Of a stretch of DNA of 34,487 bases, positions 22,850 to 30,860 are shown piece by piece. The stretch's first letter is position 1, and each line of letters opens with the position of its first letter. The notes below the pieces were generated by a model. The model was not told the DNA's origin, made no database searches, and saw nothing but the letters and a program-made list of their open reading frames with translations. The stretch spans positions 1 through 34,487 of the IMG/VR virus record IMGVR_UViG_3300019890_000111. The stretch is one strand, 5' to 3'. Position numbers and translations under genes: made by a program. The stretch is from a virus.

Positions 22850-24141
22850 GGGAGTGGAGCGCCGAACGGCCGTTCCAACGCCATCTCCTCAAAGCTCCTG
22901 CCGGTCTCTTCGAGGACTGCGGCGCCAAGCGAGTAATTCTGCCAGCGCTTCACAGCCACGTCCACGAACTCAGGCTTGATCTCAATTCCTATAGCTGCGC
23001 GGCCGGACAACTCGGCGGCCATAATCGATGTCCCGCTGCCGAGAAATGGATCGTAAACCGCCTGGCCGGGACTGCTGTTGTTCTCGATCGGTCTCAACAT
23101 ACACTCGACTGGCTTTTCCGTAGAGTGCCCGGTCATGTTCTTCGGCTGCTTGTCGATCTGCCAAAGAGTCGACTGCTTGCGGTCGCCCTTCCAATGCGCG
23201 GTCTTGCCTTTGCGTACCGCATAAAAGGCTGGTTCGTGTTGCATATGATAGTGGCCGCGCGAGACGACGAAGTTGCTCTTCGCCCAGATGATCTGCATGC
23301 GGATTTCAAACCCGGAGTCCTCCAGCATCTTTTGCGCGGCGGCCGGGTTGATGGCGGCATGCCAGACATAGGCCACGTCGCCGGGGAACAGATCGAATGC
23401 TTCGCGCCAGTTGCCGCGGTCGTCGTTCTGCACCTTGCCGATCGCGCGCTTCATGCCGGTGGACAGCAGCTTGCCGTCAGCGTTCCGGGCCTTGCCTCGG
23501 TCCTCCGGATCGTAATCCACGCCATACGGCGGATCGGTAACCATGAGGAGCGGCTTCACGCCAGACAGGGCCAACGTGACCGTCGCAGGATCGGTGCTGT
23601 CACCACAGACCAGGCGATGCTTGCCGAGCAACCAGACGTCGCCGGGAAGCGTAACGGGGTGTACCGGCGTTTCAGGGATGTCGTCTGGGTCAGCGCCGGT
23701 GCCAGGAGCGGTGCCGGCCAGTAGGGCGGCGATCTCGTCTTCGCCGAAGCCAGTAAGGCCGATCTCGAAGCCTTCTTCATTCAACCAACCGAGTTCTTCG
23801 GCCAGCAACTCCTGGTCCCAACCGGCGTCGAGAGCGAGCCGGTTGTCGGCGATGACGTAGGCGGCGCGCTGGTGCTTATCGAGGTGGGACAGGTCGATGG
23901 TCGGCCCCTGCCACGGGTCCGGGTTCTGCGGGATCGGGATACCCTGCTCGGCGAGTTGCAGCGCGGCGGAAAGCCTGGCGTGCCCGGCGATCATCACCTT
24001 GTCCGCGATCAACATCGGGTTCGTCCAACCGAATGAGACGAGGGATCCAGCGATCTTGGCAATGCTGTCGGGGCTGTGTGTTCTGGAATTTTTGGCGTAC
24101 GGGATCACCGCCTTGAGCGGGAGGTACGTGATTTCCAGCAT
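22846..24141 (-). CDS. ParB-like domain fused to DNA methyltransferase
   Basis: 431 residues. Residues 1-110 form a ParB/Srx-like domain with the GHARLSAA motif (53-60) and DNRLALDAG at 99. Residues 165-400 form an N6-adenine/N4-cytosine methyltransferase: DPPY at 203-206 (motif IV) before DPFLGSGTS at 364-372 (motif I), the beta-class order. Such fusions are common in phages and on plasmids and modify element DNA, often against restriction. No cognate restriction gene is visible. It is the first gene of the packaging operon and lies 140 bases from the resolvase stop. The target sequence cannot be told. Confidence 0.9.
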   Translation of the reverse strand: MLEITYLPLKAVIPYAKNSRTHSPDSIAKIAGSLVSFGWTNPMLIADKVMIAGHARLSAALQLAEQGIPIPQNPDPWQGPTIDLSHLDKHQRAAYVIADNRLALDAGWDQELLAEELGWLNEEGFEIGLTGFGEDEIAALLAGTAPGTGADPDDIPETPVHPVTLPGDVWLLGKHRLVCGDSTDPATVTLALSGVKPLLMVTDPPYGVDYDPEDRGKARNADGKLLSTGMKRAIGKVQNDDRGNWREAFDLFPGDVAYVWHAAINPAAAQKMLEDSGFEIRMQIIWAKSNFVVSRGHYHMQHEPAFYAVRKGKTAHWKGDRKQSTLWQIDKQPKNMTGHSTEKPVECMLRPIENNSSPGQAVYDPFLGSGTSIMAAELSGRAAIGIEIKPEFVDVAVKRWQNYSLGAAVLEETGRSFEEMALERPFGAPLP

Positions 24142-24211
24142 GATACCTGTCGGGGAAGGGGTGCTGGGGACGCAGTTTTGCCCGTCTCTGGGCCCACGTC
24201 CCGGGCCAATA

Positions 24212-24247
24212 CTCGACTCCCTAGTCCGAGTGATAAACGTATGTCAA
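24212..24247 (-). promoter_or_regulatory. candidate promoter/operator of the packaging operon
   Basis: The 139-base gap before the methyltransferase has TTGACA on the minus strand (24247-24242). The -10 region is poor. A short hairpin (24212-24230, CTCGGACT with AGTCGAG, one bulged base) lies where a -10 or an operator would be. A poor -10 plus a good -35 would suit an activator-dependent late promoter. The rest of the gap shows nothing else. Confidence 0.3.
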
Positions 24248-24280
24248 CAGGCAGATATCGATTCGCGGTCGGGCTACAAC

Positions 24281-24919
24281 CTACAAATGCGCGGCAGAAT
24301 CGTGCGCCCCGGTCGCCGGGGATTGCGGAATATGTCCGTTGCCATTGGGTTTTGACGCCTTTCGGATCCGGCCGACGGTCCGGATAGAGACCCGGCAGCG
24401 ACGGGCAATCTCGGCATGGGTCACACCTGCGGCATCGAGTTCCGTGACCGAATCTATGATGCCGTCGGGGGTGGTCTTTCTGCCGCAGTATTTTCCCTCC
24501 GCTTTTGCCCTGGCGATGCCCTCGCGCTGACGCTCCAGCATGATCTCGCGCTCCCATGCCGCCACGGCGCCGAGGATGGTTAGCATCAGCCGGCTTGTGG
24601 GATTGCGGGTATCGAGGCGTTCGCCGCCCATGCTCAGGATAAGGAGGCCAATGCCGCGCTTGGTCAGGTCGGCCTCGATCGTCAGCAGATCCACGGTTGA
24701 GCGTGCCAGCCGATCGGGCTTGGTGACCACCAGTGTATCGCCGGGGGCAACGGCGGCCAGGGCGCGGATCAGCTCTGCGCGGCTGGCCACTGAGGATATC
24801 TGTTCGGAATAGATGTGCTGGGGGAGGCAGCCGGCTGCCAGCAGATCGCGCTCCTGCGCTTCGAGCCCGGCCTTTTGTTCCTCGGTAGAGGTTCGGGCGT
24901 AACCGATGAGCGTGGGCAT
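24281..24919 (-). CDS. serine recombinase (resolvase/invertase family)
   Basis: 212 residues. The catalytic domain starts TLIGYARTSTEEQKAGLEAQ with Ser11 as nucleophile, has the arginine-containing DRLARSTVDLL, the AAWEREIMLERQREGIARAK E-helix, and a C-terminal helix-turn-helix (THAEIARRCRVSIRTVGRIR). This is the size and layout of Tn3/gamma-delta resolvases and DNA invertases, which recombine two copies of a short site. On a plasmid-like element it could resolve multimers; in a phage it could invert a segment, but I saw no inverted pair of sites. GGAG lies seven bases before the ATG. Confidence 0.9.
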   Translation of the reverse strand: MPTLIGYARTSTEEQKAGLEAQERDLLAAGCLPQHIYSEQISSVASRAELIRALAAVAPGDTLVVTKPDRLARSTVDLLTIEADLTKRGIGLLILSMGGERLDTRNPTSRLMLTILGAVAAWEREIMLERQREGIARAKAEGKYCGRKTTPDGIIDSVTELDAAGVTHAEIARRCRVSIRTVGRIRKASKPNGNGHIPQSPATGAHDSAAHL

Positions 24920-24945
24920 GGTGTTTCTCCGTTCCGCAAGCCAGC

Positions 24946-24992
24946 ACTATGGCACGTTTCTACTTGCATTTCAACACAAACCGAAGTATAGG
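24946..24992. promoter_or_regulatory. divergent promoters between resolvase and small plus-strand genes
   Basis: Minus strand: TTGAAA (24974-24969), 17 bases, CATAGT (24951-24946), toward the resolvase. Plus strand: TTGCAT (24964-24969), 17 bases, TATAGG (24987-24992), toward the gene at 25018. The two -35 boxes share bases, so the promoters would compete, and one regulator could control both. Confidence 0.45.
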
Positions 24993-25017
24993 TGAAGCGT
25001 CAACAGGAGAATAGTCT

Positions 25018-25233
25018 ATGCCGACTATAGTCGTTAGCGACTACGCCTATAAGACTATCAATGCCACCGCTCTCGTCCCCTTCGAGCAAGCGGGAGAACA
25101 GAGACCAAATGGCGATTGGGAGGTGTTCGTCAGCGAAACCTTCATCGAATGCCTGAAACCACGTATGGAACTGCACGAAACCGTCGGCGAGGCGATTGCG
25201 CGATGGTTTCCAGTCAGGGGGGCTGCGGCATGA
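25018..25233 (+). CDS. hypothetical small protein
   Basis: 71 residues with a clear AGGAGA ribosome site 10 bases before ATG. The sequence is soluble, acidic and beta-rich at the start (PTIVVSDYAYKTINATALVP) and ends EAIARWFPVRGAAA. No family recognised. Its stop overlaps the next start (ATGA), so both are made together. Confidence 0.6.
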   Translation: MPTIVVSDYAYKTINATALVPFEQAGEQRPNGDWEVFVSETFIECLKPRMELHETVGEAIARWFPVRGAAA

Positions 25234-25571
25234 AAAGCGTCTTCTTGGTTGCTACCGCGTTGTGTTGCCTGTCGGTTGCCTCCCATGCGGCACAGAAGAA
25301 ACCGACGGGTTGGTTCACCTTTCAACCAGCCCCCCAGACGTGCCAGCAAGGAATGACCCCGTCTGAGGTCATTGCACACGTCCGGGAGGTCTTCCGTGTC
25401 GACCCTGACGTTGACGATACCACGGACGACAACGACAAGGTTGTCTCGACGGTCATCTCGTGGCCGGCGGCCAACGGTGTCCAGTCGTGGGAGATCCACA
25501 CGTTCCGCACCTCTAGCGCATGCGAGGACTACGCTAAGTCTCAGCGGGCGGACCTGCACAAATACGACTAG
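25230..25571 (+). CDS. hypothetical secreted protein
   Basis: 113 residues from the ATG at 25230, chosen because it overlaps the previous stop and starts a Sec signal peptide (KSVFLVATALCCLSVASHA|AQ). The mature part has two cysteines (in QTCQQGMTP and SSACEDYAK) that could form a disulphide, and a basic C-terminus. No family recognised. It ends three bases before the convergent stop of the next minus-strand gene, with no room for a terminator between. Confidence 0.6.
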   Translation: MKSVFLVATALCCLSVASHAAQKKPTGWFTFQPAPQTCQQGMTPSEVIAHVREVFRVDPDVDDTTDDNDKVVSTVISWPAANGVQSWEIHTFRTSSACEDYAKSQRADLHKYD

Positions 25572-25574
25572 CTG

Positions 25575-25844
25575 TTACATCCACACTTCTACTATCACCG
25601 GGTCGTCGTTTGGCTCACGCTCGATCTTGACCAGACCCGGTGGCAACATCTTCCTTATGCCGGCCAACGAGTCAGCCACCAGCACGAAGTCCACGGGCTT
25701 GCCGGCGAACAACGAACTAGGTCTGGCCGTGACCTTTCCCGGAAAGTCGCTGGGGCTCGCGCAAACGGTCCACATCAGCAGATCGCGGTCGGCGTTGCCG
25801 TCCGACTGTAGCTTACAGGCGTCTTCCCAGGTGTTCATGTCCAT
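25575..25844 (-). CDS. hypothetical small protein
   Basis: 89 residues, MDMNTWEDACKLQSDGNADR at the start and a beta strand ending (DDPVIVEVWM). It overlaps the upstream gene by 10 bases, so it is the last gene of the three-gene minus-strand unit. No family recognised. Confidence 0.55.
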   Translation of the reverse strand: MDMNTWEDACKLQSDGNADRDLLMWTVCASPSDFPGKVTARPSSLFAGKPVDFVLVADSLAGIRKMLPPGLVKIEREPNDDPVIVEVWM

Positions 25845-26191
25845 ACGAGCCGATCAGGGAAGAGAACAGATGTCCCCGCGATTTCGGGCAGATCCTCGGG
25901 ATCGGTTTCGGGATGCTGGGTAAGCCAGTTATGGCGATAGATCGCAGTCGCCGCATCGTTGATCGGCAGCGGCGCACGTGAAGTCAACTCCACATGGCCC
26001 AACTCGCTGACGAACATGTCGCAGCGGCGGTCGTTGTGCAGTACGGAGACGTGGTCCAACGGCTCCCCTGCCCCAAGCAGTGGTTCGACCAACGCTTTGA
26101 TGAGGGCGTAGCTGGGCTCGGTCGGCCAATCGACCTCGCCTCGCTCGGGCTCGGACTGACCGACTCGATAGATCTCGTATGTCGTCTTCAT
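25835..26191 (-). CDS. hypothetical protein
   Basis: 118 residues. The N-terminal part (TYEIYRVGQSEPERGEVDWP) and the block VSVLHNDRRCDMFVSELGHV look like the small phage/plasmid proteins of the DUF3846 kind, which are soluble and of unknown role; the link is weak. A C-terminal DPEDLPEIAGTSVLFPDRL follows. Its ATG overlaps the RHH gene stop, so the two are coupled. Confidence 0.55.
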   Translation of the reverse strand: MKTTYEIYRVGQSEPERGEVDWPTEPSYALIKALVEPLLGAGEPLDHVSVLHNDRRCDMFVSELGHVELTSRAPLPINDAATAIYRHNWLTQHPETDPEDLPEIAGTSVLFPDRLVWT

Positions 26192-26367
26192 TCATCGGGC
26201 TCCTGCGGTTTCTCTCTAGCTCTGTCCCACTCACTCAAGATCTTAGCGATGAGCGACGATAGCGACCTTGCGTCAGCATCAGCTGCCTTCTGCAGGGAGT
26301 CTTTGAGTGCGGGGGATAAGCGAACCCCCACGGATAGCGCCTTGGGCATGTTGACACTTTGCGACAT
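26188..26367 (-). CDS. ribbon-helix-helix DNA-binding protein
   Basis: 59 residues from ATG 26367; starts at 26403 and 26349 are also possible and none has a strong ribosome site. LSVGVRLSPALKDSLQKAAD is the beta strand and first helix, and RSLSSLIAKILSEWDRA the second helix of an Arc/CopG/MetJ-like fold. Such proteins repress their own and neighbouring promoters. Its start faces the T4SS operon across a region that contains an inverted repeat, so it is the best candidate regulator of both. Confidence 0.75.
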   Translation of the reverse strand: MSQSVNMPKALSVGVRLSPALKDSLQKAADADARSLSSLIAKILSEWDRAREKPQEPDE

Positions 26368-26403
26368 GTTGCGACGACCGCTAACGAATGATTGACATAG
26401 CAC

Positions 26404-26559
26404 GGCGTTTCGACGAGTGTATCATACAGAATGAGATGTTAACAAACGTATGATCGCCATATGGCCGCGCCGATTTAACGGACGAGTCACGCAGATCTCG
26501 CGGAGGTTCGACAGACTTTCTGAAACCGTGGCGCGGTCATGAGATGATCGGGGAGACCT
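26404..26559. promoter_or_regulatory. intergenic control region between RHH gene and virB operon
   Basis: 156 bases between divergent genes, with no gene. ATCATAC (26421-26427) and GTATGAT (26448-26454) form a perfect seven-base inverted repeat around 20 bases, a possible RHH operator. TTGACA occurs at 26392-26397 and TTAACA at 26439-26444, both plus strand, but I found no convincing -10 at normal spacing. GGGGAG about seven bases before 26560 is the ribosome site of virB1. Confidence 0.4.
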
Positions 26560-27066
26560 ATGAGTACCATGACAGCGCAAACCCTGCTGGCATTTATCGC
26601 AGCCCACAGCTGCGTTTCGCCGAGCCTCGCCCCCGTCATGGTGGGAATCGCGCAACACGAGTCCGGGCTCGATGCGACTAAAGTCCACAGGAACCCAAAC
26701 GGCACATACGACGTCGGTATCTCACAGATCAACACGTCGAATTTCCATTGGCTGGGTCTGACCTGGGAAACGGCGCTCGACCCGTGCCGCAATATCGCGG
26801 CCGGCGCCGCTGTGCTGCTGGCACGCTACAACGGCTCGCCGCCAGACCCGGTCAAAGCCCAGTACGCCGCCGCTGCGCTGGCGCAGATACGCAAGGTCGA
26901 CAGCCCCAAGCCGGCCGAGCCCACAGTCACAGAGATAACCGGCGTGCCAAGCGCCGAATGCGCGGCCCCTCCATGGGACACATGGGGGCAGCAGGCGTGC
27001 CGAGACAAAGCCGGCACGCCTTCGACCACGACAGACCAATCCCCAAGCAACGGAGACGGAAAATGA
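26560..27066 (+). CDS. virB1: VirB1-like lytic transglycosylase
   Basis: 168 residues. The catalytic motif GIAQHESGLD has Glu34 as the acid, followed by YDVGISQINTSNFHW and an alanine-rich helix pair (NIAAGAAVLLARYNGSPP). VirB1 opens peptidoglycan for the T4SS. No signal peptide is obvious, as in several VirB1 proteins, and the last 60 residues are disordered and Pro/Thr-rich. It is the first gene of the operon with a good GGGGAG ribosome site, and overlaps virB2 by ATGA. Confidence 0.88.
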   Translation: MSTMTAQTLLAFIAAHSCVSPSLAPVMVGIAQHESGLDATKVHRNPNGTYDVGISQINTSNFHWLGLTWETALDPCRNIAAGAAVLLARYNGSPPDPVKAQYAAAALAQIRKVDSPKPAEPTVTEITGVPSAECAAPPWDTWGQQACRDKAGTPSTTTDQSPSNGDGK

Positions 27067-27353
27067 AATGGCGTGATTATACGATCCTCGCCCTGACTCT
27101 ACTCTTTATCCTGGTCGCCAACACGGCGTTCGCCCAGGCGGTCGGCGGAGGCAATGGTGGTCTGATGAGTGCGATCATCCAGTGGGTCGCGACCAATCTG
27201 CTGCAGGGCATCATTATGATTGGCGTGATCGTCATCGGCTGCATGATGATCGCTGGGCGCCACACGTTCGGCGGCGTCGTGGTGATGATCATCGGCGCGC
27301 TGATTATTGCTAACTACAACACTATTGCTGGCCTGTTCACGGTAGGCGGATAG
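27063..27353 (+). CDS. virB2: VirB2-like pilin
   Basis: 96 residues from ATG 27063, the start that overlaps the virB1 stop and gives a signal peptide (TLLFILVANTAFA|QAVGG). The mature part has two transmembrane helices around GIIMIGVIVIGCMMIAG and VVVMIIGALIIANYNTIAGL, with a polar loop GRHTFGG, as in VirB2/TrbC pilins. It should polymerise into the pilus or sit in the membrane pool. Length before and after processing fits the family. Confidence 0.87.
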   Translation: MKWRDYTILALTLLFILVANTAFAQAVGGGNGGLMSAIIQWVATNLLQGIIMIGVIVIGCMMIAGRHTFGGVVVMIIGALIIANYNTIAGLFTVGG

Positions 27354-27355
27354 TC

Positions 27356-27700
27356 ATGGCTGAAGAACAGGAACTCGCCGAATATGAGCTGGCACTCGGC
27401 GGGACCCGGCCTGCCCTGATGCCATACCTCAATATGCCGTGGATGGACTTCGTGGTCTTTCTCATGGCCGGTGTCGAGTGTGCCGTCTCCCGCTGGGAGT
27501 TGCTGATCCTGTTGGCGGTTCCGTTCCTCGGTTCGCTTGCTCTCTACCGGAAAGACTACAACGCGGGCCGCTGCTTCGTGTGCTGGCTGATGACGTCGGG
27601 ACGTCATCTGTCTGCCTCGACCTTCGGCGGCACGTTCCTCAGCCCAGCACCTGCCCGCGGAAGACGCATCTTCAGGGGAATTCTGCCCGATGGCTCGTAA
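27356..27700 (+). CDS. virB3: VirB3-like protein
   Basis: 114 residues, two bases after the virB2 stop. The N-terminus ELALGGTRPALMPYLNMPWM and the hydrophobic pair (FVVFLMAGVECAV, LLILLAVPFLGSLAL) followed by YRKDYNAGRCFVCWL match VirB3/TrbD, where a basic cytoplasmic tail follows a membrane hairpin. VirB3 works with VirB4 at the inner membrane. The last 11 bases overlap virB4. Confidence 0.8.
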   Translation: MAEEQELAEYELALGGTRPALMPYLNMPWMDFVVFLMAGVECAVSRWELLILLAVPFLGSLALYRKDYNAGRCFVCWLMTSGRHLSASTFGGTFLSPAPARGRRIFRGILPDGS

Positions 27701-30131
27701 CTTCCCACGCTGGTTTTCCAAGTTGGTTGAGGCGGACCCGGAGCGCTTCGTGCCGTATGCTGGGCACATCGAGCCCTGCATTGTCATGATGATGGACGAG
27801 TCGTTGTTGGCGATGCTTCACCTTCATGGACTGCCCTTCGAACTGACTCCGTCGAGCATCCGCAACGGTAGAATGGACCGCGTCAATACGCTTCTGCGGT
27901 CGCTGGCTGGCACAGACCTGACGTTGGGCTTCAGCCTGGTTCGTCATCTTGGGGTTAGCGATGCGCCCCAACCAACCGGTCGCTCCAGCTTTGTCCAGGG
28001 CTTGATGCGGAGTTACCGAGACGCCGTGCTGCTAGATGGCTCCGTCTATCGCAATGACTGGTTCATCAGCGTCGTGGTGCACCCAGGAGGCTCATCCTCT
28101 TCGGGCCTCAAAAAGTGGCTTCCGACTACGAAGGTCCAATCACTCGGGATCAATACGAAGCGGCGCCAACGTCTCGAGGACGTTGTCCAGATGATCCAGG
28201 CGACCCTTACTGACTACCAACCATATCGCCTCGGCCTAAAGGACATCCCGACTGAGATCGAAGGCGAAACCCTTCCGATCACCGAGATAGGCACCGCGCT
28301 GCACCTGATCCGGACCGCCGTGGCGGAGCCGATACCACACACCACAGGATCGCTTGGCGCGGCCATCTACACGTCTCACGTCACGTGCGGGCCGATGGCC
28401 TTCGATCTGAATAAGCCCGGCATCAAGCGTGTCGGCGCCATGATCGGCTTTCAGAACTATCCTGCGCGTCCTCGCGTGGGCATGTTCAACAGGCTGCTGA
28501 GCGCCCCCTACCCGCTTGTGCTGACCAACCACTTCCGGTTCCGGTCGAGCGGAGCCGCTGTGTCGGCCATGGCTCTCGTGAAGCAGCAGATGGAGAATTC
28601 CGCTGATGCTGCTGACGACCTGAAGCGCGGGCTGCGTGACGCAATGAACGCCACGGCCAGCATGAAGACCGCCAGCGGCCTGCATCACTTCTCCCTGGCC
28701 GTCTATGCCCAAACCGTCGTCGACCTCGATACCAACGTCGCCGACGCCTCGCAAAGGCTGTCCCAGTTCGGAGGAGCCGCTCCGGTCCGGGAAATGAACA
28801 TTTGGTACAACGGAGCGATGGAGAGCAGCTATTATCTCCAGCTTCCCGGTTCCAATGTCTTCAAGCCCCGGCCGGGGACGATCTCCACCAAAGATCTGGC
28901 CTGCATGGCGTCCCTCGATAACTTCCCGACCGGGGAGTCCTCGGGCTACTGGGGAGCGTCGCCGATCCGGTTGAAGACAAACGGCCTGACAACCTACGAC
29001 CTGATAACCCACGACGAGGACGTTGGACATGCCCTCGTCATCGGCCGGATCGGCAGCGGCAAGACGGTATTGCTCGGTCTCGTCTGCGCCGCTCTAGAAC
29101 CGGTCATGGGCGCTGATGGCATCCGCCTCGTCATAGACAAGGACAATGCGAATAAGCTGATGGTGGAGGCGTGCGGCGGCACATACCGGTCGCTGCTGCG
29201 CAACGAGGCCAGCGGGCTGGCTCCGCTGATAGCCTTTGAGGACAGCCCCCGCACGCGGGCTTTCTTCCACGGCCTTTATACGTGGCTGATAACCCGCGAT
29301 CGGCGCCGCTCCCTGACGCAGCACGAGGACTCCAGGTTGATGCGCGGGATCGCGCGCCAACTGCAGATGCCGCCGGAGAAGCGCAGCATGGGCGGCGTGC
29401 GCGAATTCCTGGGCTACGCCGACCGCGAAGACGGAGCCGGAGCGCGGTTCGAGAAATACTGCGCTGGCGGCTCGATGGGCTGGCTGCTGGACAACCGAGA
29501 GCACGTGATCACGGTCGGCCCCGGGCTATACGGCTTCGACTTTACCGACCTGATCCCCCGGGAGGGGTCCGAAGACGATGGCGCGTGCACCACGGCGGCT
29601 GCGGTCATCATGCACCAGCTTGCCGGCCTGATGGACGGCCGCCGCATCGCAGCCTTCTTCGACGAGTGCCGCTTCTACATGGAACCCTTGAAGCGAATGA
29701 TCGACGACTACACCCTGACCGGCCGCAAGAAGGAATTGATGTGCTGGCTCGTCGCGCAGCAGAGTGAGCATTTTACCGACACCGAAATGGGGATGTCTCT
29801 CGTCCAACAGATGAGGACGAAGTTTATCTTTCCCGACGCCAACCACGACGAAGCGAACCTCCTGAAGCTGAAGCTATCGCCGGCAGCGATCAAGCAATTG
29901 AAAGAGGACATGACGCTCGGGAACGGTCGACGCTTTCTGCTTTGGCGCCCCAACGCCCCAGCGATCTGCGAATTCGATCTGTCCGGGGTGCCGCAACTGC
30001 CGATCCTTTCCGGTCGACCGGGCACGATCCGCATCATGGAGCGCGCAAAGAAAGACGTCGGAGGGCCGCCGGAGGCCGTGATGGAAGAGTTCCTTCTGCG
30101 ATACCGAAATGCAAGGAGCGTGGTAGCATGA
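27690..30131 (+). CDS. virB4: VirB4-like ATPase
   Basis: 813 residues. The Walker A is GRIGSGKT with Lys458, and the Walker B is AAFFDECRFYMEP with Asp658-Glu659. The region 470-650 has the usual TrbE/VirB4 spacing, and ATP-binding arginines are likely in the C-terminal block (KKELMCWLVAQQSEHFTDTE, MRTKFIFPDANHDE). The N-terminal third is the pilus-assembly domain. VirB4 powers pilus biogenesis and substrate movement, and is the most reliable marker of a T4SS. Confidence 0.93.
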   Translation: MARNFPRWFSKLVEADPERFVPYAGHIEPCIVMMMDESLLAMLHLHGLPFELTPSSIRNGRMDRVNTLLRSLAGTDLTLGFSLVRHLGVSDAPQPTGRSSFVQGLMRSYRDAVLLDGSVYRNDWFISVVVHPGGSSSSGLKKWLPTTKVQSLGINTKRRQRLEDVVQMIQATLTDYQPYRLGLKDIPTEIEGETLPITEIGTALHLIRTAVAEPIPHTTGSLGAAIYTSHVTCGPMAFDLNKPGIKRVGAMIGFQNYPARPRVGMFNRLLSAPYPLVLTNHFRFRSSGAAVSAMALVKQQMENSADAADDLKRGLRDAMNATASMKTASGLHHFSLAVYAQTVVDLDTNVADASQRLSQFGGAAPVREMNIWYNGAMESSYYLQLPGSNVFKPRPGTISTKDLACMASLDNFPTGESSGYWGASPIRLKTNGLTTYDLITHDEDVGHALVIGRIGSGKTVLLGLVCAALEPVMGADGIRLVIDKDNANKLMVEACGGTYRSLLRNEASGLAPLIAFEDSPRTRAFFHGLYTWLITRDRRRSLTQHEDSRLMRGIARQLQMPPEKRSMGGVREFLGYADREDGAGARFEKYCAGGSMGWLLDNREHVITVGPGLYGFDFTDLIPREGSEDDGACTTAAAVIMHQLAGLMDGRRIAAFFDECRFYMEPLKRMIDDYTLTGRKKELMCWLVAQQSEHFTDTEMGMSLVQQMRTKFIFPDANHDEANLLKLKLSPAAIKQLKEDMTLGNGRRFLLWRPNAPAICEFDLSGVPQLPILSGRPGTIRIMERAKKDVGGPPEAVMEEFLLRYRNARSVVA

Positions 30132-30859
30132 GAATACGTTGTGCCTTGGCAGGGGCGGCTATGGCGGCCCTGGTCGCCGTCCCCGTAAGAGCCGATCTTC
30201 CGGTCGTAGATGCGGCGTCGTTGCTGAAGTGGGTCCAACAGGCTCAGCAAATGCAACAAACGATAACTCAACTTGAGGCACAGTTGAGGGCGCTCACTGA
30301 CGTGCCCAATAATCTGACCCAGATGGTGAGCGGCCTCCTTCAAAGCGCCGTGCAGAACCCGCTCGGCCAGATACAGCAGAACCTGCAGGTCCTGATGACG
30401 GGACAGGGAACCGGCAACTGCGGCAACTCACAGCAGTACTTGACCCAAAACCAGTATTCGGCTGGCACCGGGACGGACTTCACAGCGCAGTGGCTTAACC
30501 AGTCCGCGAACCGCAACGCCGGTCTGCAGGCCTGCACGCAGCAAATGATTACCGCAACACAGACGCGGCTGAACCAGATGCCGCAGCTCCTCACGGAACT
30601 GCAGGGCGCCACCGATCTCACGCAGGTTGCCTCCATCTCCGGCCGGATCCAGTACGAGACGGCGACGATCAACGCTCAGCAGCAGCAGGCCATGCTGGTA
30701 GCTCAGACGGCCGCGATGCAGAGCATGATGGCGCAAGATCAGATCCTGCAGAAGCAGCGGGCCGACGCGGCTGAAGTCTACAAGAACACGTCGCCTGGCG
30801 CGACCCCAGGAGCAATCCCGGCGGTGACACCGGCGCCCGCACTCTTCACCGGAGGCTGA
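30128..30859 (+). CDS. virB5: VirB5-like minor pilus protein
   Basis: 243 residues from ATG 30128, chosen because it overlaps the virB4 stop and opens a signal peptide (CALAGAAMAALVAVPVRA|DLP). The mature protein is helical and Gln-rich (WVQQAQQMQQTITQLEAQLR, ATINAQQQQAMLVAQTAAMQ), typical of VirB5/TrbJ, which tip the pilus and touch the recipient. Two or three cysteines lie in the middle (GTGNCGNSQ, LQACTQQM). The tail is Pro/Ala-rich. Confidence 0.82.
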   Translation: MRIRCALAGAAMAALVAVPVRADLPVVDAASLLKWVQQAQQMQQTITQLEAQLRALTDVPNNLTQMVSGLLQSAVQNPLGQIQQNLQVLMTGQGTGNCGNSQQYLTQNQYSAGTGTDFTAQWLNQSANRNAGLQACTQQMITATQTRLNQMPQLLTELQGATDLTQVASISGRIQYETATINAQQQQAMLVAQTAAMQSMMAQDQILQKQRADAAEVYKNTSPGATPGAIPAVTPAPALFTGG

Positions 30860-30860
30860 C

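Noticed and set aside
24105-24947. 280-codon minus-strand frame over the resolvase
   Set aside because: It is the shifted frame of the resolvase gene; the resolvase frame has catalytic motifs and a ribosome site.
29282-29767. 161-codon frame within virB4
   Set aside because: Shadow of the virB4 ATPase region, which has clear Walker motifs in its own frame.
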